Source: Bradysia coprophila | Taxonomy: Eukaryota; Arthropoda; Insecta; Diptera; Sciaridae | DNA: 64,000 nucleotides | NCBI RefSeq assembly: GCF_014529535.1 | Contig: NW_023503307.1 | Location: 1,853,739 to 1,917,738 of the forward strand | Direction of reading: 5' to 3' | Part shown: piece after piece, positions 14,410-27,240 of the stretch | Numbering within the stretch: the stretch's first letter is position 1 | Layout: each line of letters starts with the position of its first letter | The notes under the pieces: generated by a model | Database searches by the model: none | What the model saw: only the letters and a program-made list of their open reading frames with translations | What the model was told of the DNA's origin: nothing | Translations under genes and position numbers: made by a program

Positions 14410-17400
14410 GCAATTTCTTTTCGGTTTTCCTTATTTTTTTTTCAGTTCAATTTAGTTTTTTGTTAGTTCCTTCGAGTTTCTTTTGTAGTTTTCGGTCTCT
14501 TCAAACCTAGTTTTATCTGTTTATCCATACCCACCACTTCGTGTGTACTTCATTGGCTCGTATCGAATATAATCGGCTATTGAACCGAAAATTTCGATAT
14601 TCATCTTAAATTCCTCCAGCATATCGGATGTTTGAACGGTTTGAACTTAGACTAACTTTGCTTTCGAATCAATTCTGCTCGCGACGGGTGGTAATATAAG
14701 TTTTTACAATGAAATGGAGCGATCACTGGTTCTTTATAAAAGATAATTGATTGTGATTGATATAGACCGTTGATGACATGGCTACATGACTGACGACTTA
14801 AGCCTTTGATAAATGTTACTAATTTGATAAAAAGCAATTTTCTTTTAACCATTTCTTCATCATCGTCTGTCTTATTCCTCCAGGGAGCATAAATTCAAAC
14901 GATTTAAACTCCAATAATATCTTTTTGTGGCATTTTGTTATTTAAAAGAAAAAAATCCTTACAAAGAAATGTTTAATTTACGGTACATACCTAATATATA
15001 AAACCTATTTATTGCGCCTGAGAATTTATTATTCAGCACATAAAATATATAACGCAACGTATATGGATTAACAGCGATAATGAGCAATAAAAAATAAAAG
15101 TAACAGCAAAAACCTATGCTCGGTTAACAAAAAATACGTTAAATGTTTTCATTGTACACATTTGTAATGATTTACAGATTTTTACTATTTCCAAGGTATA
15201 ATATCTAAACAAATTCAGTTTAGTACACTAGATACAAAGAGAAATTTTCAACAACATTTTTTTTTAACTTCTTCGTCTTCTTCTGCAGGTCTTGTTGCAA
15301 ATGGGTCTCTTTTATATTATTATATGTTGCTAATCGACGTCATTAATTTTCTGCATGAAAAAAATGTATTGTTAAGGTTTAAGAGTCAAATGCACTTCGT
15401 TCTTCGTCTTCCCATTACTTACACGTATGTGCTGTGTATATATACATGAACATATGATAAGAATCATGCTAAATATGATACTATGATAAAATACGAGTCA
15501 TTTACTGACAGTTCATAAAGCAAAATTCAGAGTTTAGATTTTGCATTCTTATTATAATTAAGATATAATTATATAAGGTGACTAATAAAAAGCTTCGAAC
15601 GTAGGTACGATGTACGTGTTAATTGGCATACATAATACACCTATACCTACCGTAAATGCATATGGTGCTACTGCATTGACATCACATTAAAACGCTAAAA
15701 CAAAGTAATTTCAATTATACACTTCTTCACAGTGTAGTGAGAATATTTGAAAATTGAAAAAAAAATGCGCTGCTCAAATGAATGAAACTGATCCTAAAAC
15801 CAAACCAACTCAGCAGAACGAACAATACAACGAAAGTTTATGTACTACAAGCGTTAAACTCACAGTGAATGGATATCGAGTGGATAAGTTTTCTTTCAAA
15901 AATTATGTATAGTTGTTTAGTTGAATACGAACCGTTTTGACGTGAGGTTGCCGGTTGTGTGTGCGTTCGAAAATTTTGTCTGTTGTTTTCTGTTTTTTTA
16001 AGTTAAGTTAAGTAAATTCGTTCCAAAGACACACAGTAATTAAAAACTGTCGGATTTTTTGTGCAATTAAGTTAAGCATCGTGTTAGTGTTTGAGTTTCG
16101 TTTCTGGTAAAGAGAAAAGAAATTTATTGTGCTCGGTTAATAATGAAGTGATGTTGAATGTCACTCCTGAGTAATTCTGTCAAACATTTTTATTTTGCTA
16201 AAAAAAAGCAAAATTTTTAAATTAAATTAAAATTCCATGTTCAATGAAAAACATTTTCTCACGAATTTATTTCGGAACAGTAGATGCTTTAACGCTGGAG
16301 TACTCAACCAAGACAACAAAAAGATTTAATTTGTTTCCTTTCATTAGTTTGCTGGATAAATGCTTTAATGTTTTACAAATTGTTCACAAAAAGACCGAAC
16401 GTTTCTATGTTGTTGAAGCTTAAATAATAAATTGTGTTTCGAGTAAAACACACTTTTAAAAAACATGAACTACGAAAATGTATTTTTACAAAACAAATTG
16501 AAAATAAGCTTTAAACGGCAAGCATTTAAATTCAACAATAAAAAAATTTCATTGCGACGCTGTAACATTTCACGATTGTAATTACCAAGCAAAACAATTT
16601 ACATCAACTTTTGTCAGCTGATCAATGGGAATTCAATTCACTTTACCTTTCATGACATTATACCCATTTTTCGATTTGAAACACATCAGAAACCATAGAT
16701 GTGATGTATATCAACGTTGTTTTTTTTTGTCCAACCGATCACACATAACACAACGGATTTGCGAAGTGCTTGAGTAAACCGATGTTTAAAATATGTGCTA
16801 ACCTTCAATGTTTTGGCGTTGTTTAGTTTATAATGGACTTTTGTTGTCTTGCGGCCAGAAAATGCGTCATTACTGTCTTGCTCGAAACCGGTTTTTCGCA
16901 TTATCTGGTCACAAAATACTGTCTTGCTGTGATACTTTTTGTTTAAACGTATGGGATGCACTCCTCTCCTTCTTCTCGAAATACAACTTTTCCACACCCC
17001 TCAACAAAAAATGTCCCAGCAAGACAGTAATCTACTATTGTCGTATAACATTTTTGATTTTGTACGTATTCATGGATCAAAACTTGATATTATGCTTTGT
17101 TGGCGGTTTTCGATCAGTTTTTTCTTGATTACAACGACGAAATTGATGTTTAGTTGAAATTATCATTCGAAACATTTCTCTAATAATTGTGCCAAGCCAA
17201 CCATGAGCCCAACATTGAAAAATGAGTCAGATTCACATTATGTTCATTACCAGCTCTTTCATGCCGGTTTAACATTTCGACTCAAGTAGTTCGAAAATTT
17301 GTCAAGAAATTATGGTTTTCGACTATAACTAAAATGATTGCTCCGTCCGTTATGTCATCATTTTTAATGAAAACATTTTTTAAAAGTTCTCTCTATCTTT

Positions 17401-18220
17401 CTTATGCAAATACAAAAATGTGTTAATAATTATCCATCCATATAAATAACATACGCAAGTCTTGCATTGTCAAGTTTGAATAAATCACAGGGTGATGTCT
17501 TTCATAAATAAATTATTTTTTTCGCATGACTTTATTGAGTTTATGGTTTGTTTATTGTTCGAAAGATTACAAAACATGCTCATATTTAGTGTACCTATTC
17601 ACACAACACTTCAGTTAATTTATAAGATGAAACTATCGGATTTAAAGCGCGTGAGATATAAATGTTACGTTTCCAATTCAATGTTCAATGCAATAAATTT
17701 TATCACACAAAAAAAACGTTTTACAGCAGAATTAAACCAACTGCTTAATGTTCTCTTAATATCCATGGAAATTAAGAAAAATCAGCAAAGATACGCCAGT
17801 GCCGTTATATTCCATTTGTATACTCTACAATCGAAAATTGGTCTGTTTACCCAATCATGGATTGTAATTCTATATGGCTCTTAAATACAAGATTCATGTT
17901 AAGTTAACAGCTAAATGCCACAAATGCTAATAGGCCGCAGGGCTGTTGTTATACTTCAACATGTTATTCCAATTGCAATTGCTTTTTCTTCGTAATTTTT
18001 TTTATTATTTAAATATTTATTTTATTCACCTATAACGCGTAACCATTGGTCGTCATTTCAGTTAAATCATCTTCCGCCATAAAGTGTTAATAATTGTAGC
18101 ATATTTTTGAAAACACTTAGTATCGTTCCATGCAGAAAATCTAAGTCACAGAATATAGTGAAGACATCATAGCGTCCGAAATCTCAACATATCGTGTTTT
18201 GACTTCTTTATTAGTAGATT

Positions 18221-18332
18221 ATGCACCTCTGTCCAAAATGTTTGTTTTGACGGTTTGGAAGTTATGTACTGAACCGAAGGCGTGATACATAATCTAAAGT
18301 GTCAAAATAATATTTTGGCCAGAGGTGTTCAT
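18221..18332. repeat. Small inverted repeat (112 bp)
   Basis: The left arm ATGCACCTCTGTCCAAAAT and the right arm (complement ATGAACACCTCTGGCCAAAAT in part) close a stem around GTACTGAACCGAAGGCG. A diverged relative lies near 41705-41815. Confidence 0.6.
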
Positions 18333-20495
18333 ACGCTATTTTATCAGTCGAGAACAGTTATATCGAGATAAACAGTTTTGCACTTGATTCGAGACAGATA
18401 AATGATCTTTACCATCATTCGTTGATCATCCTTGTTGAAGTATAATGGAAATGCCATCTTCGATTTGGGCTGTCTCCTAAACTTTCTGATATACGAACTA
18501 GACTCAGTTATTTAACCATAAGTAAAGATCCAATCTAGAAATGACACCACGATAAGATTCGATCTAAGCAGTTTTATTGAGATCATAAGGCAGCCTCTCG
18601 TCGTGTCTACGAGTTTTTGAGACACATCATTTCAAAAATATTTCCACCATAGTTGTTCTGACTGAAGCCGGAAAAGTATGGACGGATTTCTTAGAAACAT
18701 TGAATGCAAATTTTCAATTCCTGCGACGCTTTATGGTCTCTGACGTATGTAAATACATCGAAATATGGATAGGTAAAAATCGGAAGTCATTGGCATAGAA
18801 TTGAATTATGTCATTGTCGCTAATTGGGAAATCTATAATAAATGTGCTACAACCATAAATAAGTTCGGTCGAGCATTTATTAAATCAGAAGCGTTTTCAA
18901 GCAGAAAATGTATGAGCAAATAACCGAATTGCACATTGATGAATAATAACAAATGCATAATTTACGTGCGATCACAGGTATATTATATACAGAGACTCAA
19001 ATAAGGTTCGTCTACGTGTTTCACTTACAATGAGCACTTCAACGGAAGTACAAATTAAAAAATGAATTTGAAATTATTATCTTTTTTTGTGTACATAGCT
19101 AATGCAAAATGAAGTTGTACCTGTTAAGTATATACGATGTTTATTCTCGGTCCGGTATGCTTGTTCTTTTTATCAGCCGAACGGACTATTCGCCCATTTG
19201 AAAGCGATTCCCTACTCTTATTATTACATTCGTTACCGCTACTAATTTTTATCAAATTTTAATGTTAGAAGAATGTGTCGTTCATCAAAAATATGATTCA
19301 GTAAACTATTTGTCGACAAAGTGGAACGGATTCAAATCTATTGATTGATGTAGAAGAGACATTCAATCTTAATCACCCTTATTGACAATAGTTTCCTCAA
19401 CCTATGGAGCCGTTACATTGTGTGTATGTATACCGATTTCCGGTTCGGGTACTTATTTGTTAACAGTCAACCGGTACTTCTGACCATTTTTTTTGTTCTG
19501 TTGTTATTAACTTTTGTAATCAGAGAAAGGATCTACGTCTATGCACTGCGCATAACACTAAACAAATTCCAATAACAAAATTACTTTTTATATAACAGCA
19601 AAGATAGCTAGAAGCAAAATGGCTTGGCTCGCATATTCTTCTTTTTTTTCAATATCATCATAATTGATGGTTGTATGGCTAATAGAATTTTCTTGCTGAG
19701 TTATAAAAACGAAGACGATTTGTATCAATCACCTGAGATCTATATTTTTTTCGCATTAAAAGTTTCATTATATACCTCTCTATACCACTCATGTGTTAAT
19801 GTAATGTTCATAATATTTCTCGACAATTTTTTTTTTCGTGTGATTTGTTTTGCTTCCAATCAAATTAAATTACAGTTTGATTGACACCTATCCGAAATAC
19901 AGTGTATTATATATGCAATACGAAATGCTTTTCGAAACCAATAGTCCCGATATGAATATTGTACCGTTTTTATTACATCACTGATGAATGGGGTAATGAA
20001 CTATGAAAAATAATAAAAAAAAAACTAATTGCAAGTTTCCGATTAAAATTCACGATGTTTTATAAAAACTCGAGCCGTTGATTTGTGCTCCAATTAATTT
20101 CAGTTGGTCCACAATAACGACTAATTAAACAGTCTGCAATCTGGATTCGTGTTTTCGTTGAATTTTTTTTTTTTTAAAGAACCGCTCCGTTAAACGTATT
20201 TGAACATGTTTAATTATACTCTCACATTCAATCATTATCCATGTAAAGTTTAGCATTCGGTCAGACATTGCAATTAGAATTACTTCGACTGATGTGATTA
20301 ATAAGTAATAATTCGGTAATAAATTATGTTTGTCATCAATTTCGAGTATCATTGGATCTTTTACATTAAAAAAATGTAAGCGGAAAAAAAAACATTTAGA
20401 CCATCCCACACCGAAAAAAAGCGTGCTAATCCAATCGACCTAAAATTCGTTACAAATTTAGAACGAAAAATTAAGACAGGTATAATGACGATACA

Positions 20496-20694
20496 TGAAT
20501 AGTTAAATGCAGAAAGGGACGTGTCACATTAGTGAATTATTAGAAAAATTTAATTTTGTTCATTTAACTCTGTTTCTAATAGGCTATCAATACAAACTTC
20601 TTTTGCAAATTTGAAGCTGAATTAAATGAATGAAATTTCATTTTTCCAATAATTCGCTAATATTACGTGTCTTCTTTCTGTATTTAACTATTCA
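20496..20694. repeat. MITE-like inverted repeat (199 bp)
   Basis: Arms of about 60 bp start TGAATAGTTAAATRCAGAAA on both strands with roughly 85% match by eye. There is no coding content. Confidence 0.6.
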
Positions 20695-23005
20695 CATGTT
20701 TGTATAAACATGCAAGGTATACCGATGGTATTTAAGACAATGCAATTTCTGGATACCAAAAAAAGACTTACTTCGCTTCGTGCACTGTAACGAGATTTTT
20801 GTCAAGAAAACAATTTCTTTCTAATTCAAATTTTCTTTTCACTAAAAATTGTATGTTATCGTTTTCAACAATATGATAATTGTAATGTGCACATTGTATG
20901 CAATCAACAGTAATACATATGTCGCGATTACCCAAGCGGTAATTCGTTTTCGCAGAGAGTGTTTCGATTCTCGGTGAAAGAAAAACTGCACTGCTACTAC
21001 ACTGTTGTTGATGCAACATTATATGACCAATCGTATTTTCTATTTAAATAGTGAGAGAAAAAATAATGAAATATTTTTACTTCAACTTACAACGAATGTG
21101 TTTGCTTATATTGTCCAAAAAGGTCGATGACACAAATCGTTCAATAATAATAACTTAACTAACAATATAAAATTTCTGGTAGATATATGTGTCTATTCAT
21201 TAAAATAAGAAAGAAAAAAGTATAATTTAAAAGCAGGCTTTTGGTGTTCAACATCGTGTGGTCATGAATGAAAGTTTACAATCACATGTCATTTTTTTCT
21301 TCTTTTCTTTCTTCGTTTTTTTTTCTTCATTTCAAATGTAAATTCAAGAAATGGAGTGAGTGGCCTCACAAGTCACATAAGTTCGTAAAATAAGTAATAT
21401 TATTATTAGTTTGTTGTGTACGGTTTGTTTACAGAGAAATCGATGAGATATTTTAATTTTTAAAAAAATATTAAATAAAGAAATTATATTGCGCGATTGT
21501 TTTTCAATGGTTCAGTTTGCCCGTTATGCCATAATATTGTACTCAAAGATTATCTAAGAAATAAAAATATAAAAAAATTAAAGGAAATTCGGAATTAATC
21601 GTATTTTATGATCCTATGGCTGGGGAATCTTTATGTGAACATTATTAAATTAAAAAAATAAAATTCTTATCTTCTGATAAATCTTTTGTTTTTCAAATTA
21701 ATTCAACCGTTTACTGATAACACCATGTAATCATCATAGCGAATACGTAGAAAAATTCCTTTCTTCTTTTCGACTCAACATTCGCGAGTTTGTTGGCTTT
21801 GCCATTTTCATTAAGAAAATCTATGGTTTACCTCGTGAAAATCACTTGTCAAAACCGCGCCTCGTTCATTACTTCTATTCGAGTGATTGATGCCATTTGA
21901 AAGTATTATTTCAATTTGATATATTCTGTCGAGGAGAGTTTTAAACAAAGTGAAAGTGAAAAGTATATTCTTTACATGTGCAATAAATAGAACTCTCAAG
22001 CTCTGTGCTGTTCAATTGTAAAAAAAAAATCACTGTGTTCCCTTAACAGACCTAAATAGAAACAAATTTTTTTACCACACAAATTTAAATAAAAAGACGA
22101 CGTATCTCATTGTTGATATTCATTTTTTCGAAATGCTTGAGCTCAATTTACACGAATATAAATTACCTGAATGAATCTTTCGTTAGGCATCCGTTAAGTA
22201 ATAGAACAGTTCACGCAATTTAATAGCAACAATTTAAAAGCATATTCGAAGGGAAACTGGTTTCATTCATTTCGTTAGAAAAAAAACAAGAGATAAAGTG
22301 AATTCAGATTATTATCGGCATTTGAAAACTATAATCGGGCGATGTGCTGAACTGTTACCACATTTGTCACTTTCTCAGGCATAATAAGCAGTTGTATGGT
22401 GCCGGTGTGCTTATAAAATGATTCAGGGAGACTCATATGGGGAAAATTAAATGCAAATTTTTTGTTATTCAAAATTGAAATTGTTGTTAAGACCTTTTTG
22501 GGAATATTAATTCCAACCAGTCATTTATACAACTACATTTCCGTTTACTATTTCAATCATTCGCAGACGAATATTTATGAAAAACAGATTCTTATCCTGC
22601 TGGGAAGAATTTTCTGTTTGTGTGGTATTGAGTTTTGAGTTTACATAATGTCGTAATTCCAAACCGAACTATACGTTTGAGTCTTATCCGATGGGGTACG
22701 ACTAACTTCGACTGACCATTGGTTAATCGCCGGTTTATCAGTAATTCTGATAATGTGTCCTGTCTTCTTTTATAAAAATCAAATGGAATTGTTTTCACTC
22801 CTTACTAAATTGATCATTATTAGCGAATAAAATATCTTACGTAGATTGTTTGGCTGAGGATACTAATTCACTCTCGCCTCGCCTCGTGTATAACCAAATT
22901 GTTCTGCAGATACATAAATATTACGAAAAAAACGATTCGCGATTCTAATTTCGCACAAATCTTAAATGTCGCAAAATCACCTAGTCTAACGAATTGGTAT
23001 TTTTC

Positions 23006-23034
23006 TTAAGAGTCATTTCGCCAAAACTTCGAAC
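23006..23034. repeat. Solo end of the foldback family
   Basis: TTAAGAGTCATTTCGCC followed by AAAACTTCGAAC repeats the terminus of the foldback at 8372-9960, with one or two changes. No matching second end was found nearby, so it may be a truncated copy. Confidence 0.6.
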
Positions 23035-26000
23035 AATCGGGATTTTTGAAGAGTATGGCGGAAATTATTATTTCAAGCAGATGAATATTTGGAAGTTAGC
23101 CAGATAAGGAACCTAATTTCTAGAATTAAGCGCCAACACAACATCGCTCAAAACGAAAACTTTGACGAATTTGAGTATAGTTTTAGTTTTTGCTTTCTAA
23201 AGGTGTGTTTCCGTTTTAGACAAATAAATAAGGCATCTCTAAGCTGAAAAAATGAAATTGGTCGACAAACCGGTCGAAATATCTTTGGAGTACTAGTTGA
23301 CATTTGAGAAATTACCCTATCTCTTACAGCCAATAGTCCCTCCAGCACAAGTTTTTAAGTTTTTATATTTTTAGGAAGTACCTAGCCTAAGCCTTCCAAT
23401 GGAACCCTAAACCGATAGGTTTGCTGATGGGCGCACCCGTTATTAGTCAGAGAAAATTTTTCTTAATACAGTCACTGAAGCCAGTAAAGCCAACAGCCCG
23501 ACGTATTTGGTAGCTTATCTGATCGGTCTAGTCTACCACTACAATCCTCTAATATTTGAACGAAGTCGCAGTGGACCCCTTATTACCCGAGATAATCAGT
23601 GTGAAAAAATGCCCTTCTGAAAACCACTGATTTTTCAAACAGCTCTACCACGAAAACGACAATTCCGAGAGAGGCGAGATATACCTCGTTGAACTCGTAA
23701 TGAAGCAAGGATTCGATGGGTACCATACTCGTCAAAAATCCAGATGTGTTGAATTTGTCCTCCATACAAATTATTCGAAGATTTCGCGATATCACTCTTA
23801 AATCACTGACGTTTTGAAGCCCAATTTAAGAGAATACCGTCAGTTCAGATTCGCCTTCACAGCTAATGCAAAGGTATGCAAAAAATACCACTCAACAACA
23901 CAAGCAAACTTAGTGAAAGGAAATAAATTTTAAAATTGCATAAATGAAGAAAATATTTATTTTGTGTGGACGACTGAATTAGTCGAGTCTCAGCTGTTAT
24001 TTCAGCAATAAATATTTATTGGCAAAAAAAATTGTTTTAGATATGTAACGATTCAACTATGGAAAAATTTAAATAAAATAATAAAATCATTTAAAAAAAA
24101 GCTTTAAAAACACCAACCATATGACGTGATATTTTAATAACGATAAAGTGATTAAATATGTTCGATATACCACCGAAATGTCCGGCATTGGCTGATAAAA
24201 TAACTGGAATATTCGGATGGCGGCACACATACAGAGTTCATCATAAACAGAAGGGAATTCCTCATACGTCCTACTTACATAAAAGTTATTCGTTGACTTT
24301 ACCACGAAAAACGGCATTGGTAATGACCACTTAAATGTAATTTCTTTATAACAGTAATGCAATTTCGCTTAAGTAGCTTAACAAATTACCTGGATATTTT
24401 GTTTAAATGAAGATTTTTATTTTTGTCATTCGAATAATATTTCGGCTAATTTATCGGTTCGCTTATCTCACAAATGGTATTTTTAAAAATTTTACGTAAT
24501 GTGTTTATTTACGTCTTTAGGAAGTAGAGGAACTGAGTGGACGGATATTACAGTTAATTTTGTTTTTGTTTTTAGCCTCGCACTTATCGATGAGCATTTT
24601 TGTTTGATTAATTCGTATTGGACTATTCCAGATAAATGTGTCATTTACAAGTAACAGATTAGGAGTTTTATCAATAGTTCCATGACGATATCGTGTTAAC
24701 TTTTATAGTAAAGTTTAATTTAATTGAAACACTATAAACAACAGAATTTTGAACTGCTTGTATTGTATTTGTAAACATAGGTTCTCCTATAAATACAGAA
24801 TCAATCTTTAGCTTATTTCCATTGCAGTACGAATTGAATCATTCCACTCTCGTGATAATTTGGATCTCTTTATGAAAATGTCCATAGGTCCACTCGCGTA
24901 GTTTTGCTTTTGAGTTACGAATACATAAACTACTCTGGACAAAATATTGGGTAAACAAGACAAGTACTTTTCCGGTATCAAAAGGTGTGCTGCAACGGAC
25001 GGTATTACTAAATTTGTTTTCGTAAACTTTCATTCCTATTATTACAAAGCAATTTTCAAAGATAAGATAAAAAAAATGATGAACAAGTATGTGCACAATA
25101 CAAAAGCTCACAGAATAGCGTAGCGGTATTATGGCTAATTTTACAGTACCCGAAGGTAATTCAGACGCTATAAAAGCACCATTTGAATTTGATTTATTTT
25201 ATAGACGATTCTGCCGCACACATGCATAGGGTTTATGTTTTAACTTAAGTGTCGTAAATACGTTCTTTTCTGTTTCAATAAACAAACATTAAATATTTCT
25301 GCAATCATAATAGACATTGCGGTAGTGAAGGTTTTAAGTTTTTTCAATAAAAATAAAAATTGTCGAAATGGAGACATGTCCCACCACAAACTGGTCTACT
25401 TTATGAGAATATTGCTTCAAAAATAGTTTCCACTATCTTGGTATTTTAACTTAAATAAAATGGAAAAGAAAAATTGTTTTCATACAGACAGGCCAACCTC
25501 GGCATAGTTACATATAGTGATGGAAAATTAAAGTTCCTTTCGCATCAACTTGCTTAACATTTTTTTTCTTCTGTGTTTAAGATTGCTCATACTTTTGCGT
25601 ATATTTTTCGTATAATATTTGTGTGGTGAAACAATCACCCATATTTTCTCAGCGTACGGTACGAAGTCATAATTTTTAACCCAAATGATATTAACATTTT
25701 GCTTGTTGTCTAATAACACAAAAAAAATTCTCAACGGAATTCCATTCTTTTAACTGTCGCGTTCAATAAAACAAAATTGAAATTATATTTTGAAGTGTTT
25801 CGGTAACGTGAATTTATGATCAACATTTAAAAGCTTAAAATAATAATATAAGATATTTCGTTGCACAATTGTGTGTTTAAACATTCGGTGTTTATAGCTG
25901 CTTGAGTACGTAAAATATAGTCAACGTTTTTTTTTATTGTTTACCCGGGATTTTTGAAGCGGTTTTCTGCAATAGTTTACATGTAAATAAAATAATCATG

Positions 26001-26212
26001 CGAGCCAATCGATATTTACAAAAATATCTCGATGCTGTGTCGCAAACACAGTCACAGGATAAGGTTCTGTTAAAAAAACACTCCGAAAAGGCTACCGAAG
26101 TGAGTATGTTAATTAAAAAAAATTCCGGCACAATATTTTCGCCATTCTCTGTTACACCGATGTCATGTGACTGTATGCATCTATTTGTGTGCGCATAAAT
26201 TGAAGGCTGATG

Positions 26213-27240
26213 CTATTCGCACGCGCGTGCGAATAGCCATTTGACTACTCGCACGCGCGTGCGAGTATCCAAAACAACGAGTACCGGCTATTCGTACGCG
26301 GAAGGGACTGCTTATGGAAAAAACGAATATAACAAGATTACAAAAGAGTGCACCCGACGATATAAAACTTCTGTAACTGTAAACCAATTTTGAGATTTTG
26401 AGTGTGTTGGAATGGTTTAAAAAGAACAAGAGCTCAAGAAAATATTTGTCGCTTATCTAAATCATGACCCTCCGTTATTTAGTAGAATTCGAAATCCTGA
26501 AGTAAATTTGAGACACTTGCACAAGTTTGTTTAGATGTGTCAGTCGAATAATTTCGAAAGAATTTTTTTTGTGTTAAATGTCAATGTTGAGGTTTTGCAC
26601 ATTTTGATCGAAAAATATTTTCTACCTATTTTTAATGGTAGTATTCCATAAATACACGTGTATAAATTCATAATGCGTACTAAGATACTACACTACATCC
26701 ACTTTTCTTTTTTACTTAAAACATTTTCAGTTCTGTTCAATGCACTGATCTCCAGGTACAGTTATGCAGCTTTGAGTTAGTCCAACCGTGATAAAGAATC
26801 CAACCCAGATCTTTCATCTCATTCTTATCATCTTCTTTCTTTCGTTGAATTCAGTTTTCGCTCTCACACTACTATCAGTTCCTCTTCGTTTCAATGCTGT
26901 TGAAAATGTGTATGTGCAATTATCCGATTGCAACTGGTTGTTTTTAACAACAGAATTAAATCCAAGAAATTTGTCTTCTGTAAAAAAATGCTTGATAGGA
27001 AGTTTTATTCAAAAAATTATCATTTTGGCTTGGTAGAAAAATTTTAATGCGTGCGAATAGTCAAATCCAATGTAAAATGGCTATTCGCACGCGCGTCCGA
27101 ATAGTCAAATCCAACGTGAAATGGCTATTCGCACGCGCGTGCGAATAGTCTAAAACAGAGTGGAATGGCTATTCGCACGCGCGTCCGAATAGTCAAATCC
27201 AATGTGAAATGGCTATTCGCACGCGCGTGCGAATAGTCAC
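26213..27240. mobile_element. Foldback-like element with arrays of 44-bp palindromic units at both ends
   Basis: The right array has four units starting at 27081, 27125, 27169 and 27213 (period exactly 44), each containing a 24-bp palindrome whose core is CGCACGCGCGTGCG. A decayed copy lies at about 27044. The left array (26213-26297) has the same palindrome in the opposite orientation at 26213 and a variant at 26245, plus a third decayed copy near 26274. The left spacer lacks 12 bases of the right spacer, giving a 32-bp step. Inverted tandem arrays around a ~780-bp core resemble the architecture of Drosophila FB elements; the family is inferred. GC content is sharply higher than the surroundings. 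Confidence 0.7.
27081..27236. repeat. Tandem array, 44-bp unit with perfect 24-bp palindrome
   Basis: Four units. Units 1 and 3 carry one mismatch (GTCCGAATAG) and share the spacer TCAAATCCAA; units 2 and 4 have the perfect palindrome (GTGCGAATAG). The alternation suggests an 88-bp higher-order duplication. Confidence 0.85.

Noticed and set aside
17492..17884. 130-aa plus-strand open frame
   Set aside because: Composition follows the AT-rich background; no domain, signal or homolog recognised.
25998..26101. Possible exon starting MRANRYLQKYLDAVSQ with a GTGAGT donor
   Set aside because: Phase and sequence do not match the missing Baz N-terminus, and no downstream partner exon was found.
26213..27240. 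CRISPR array
   Set aside because: Repeats are palindromic units with near-constant spacers in a eukaryotic sequence; spacers are not unique.
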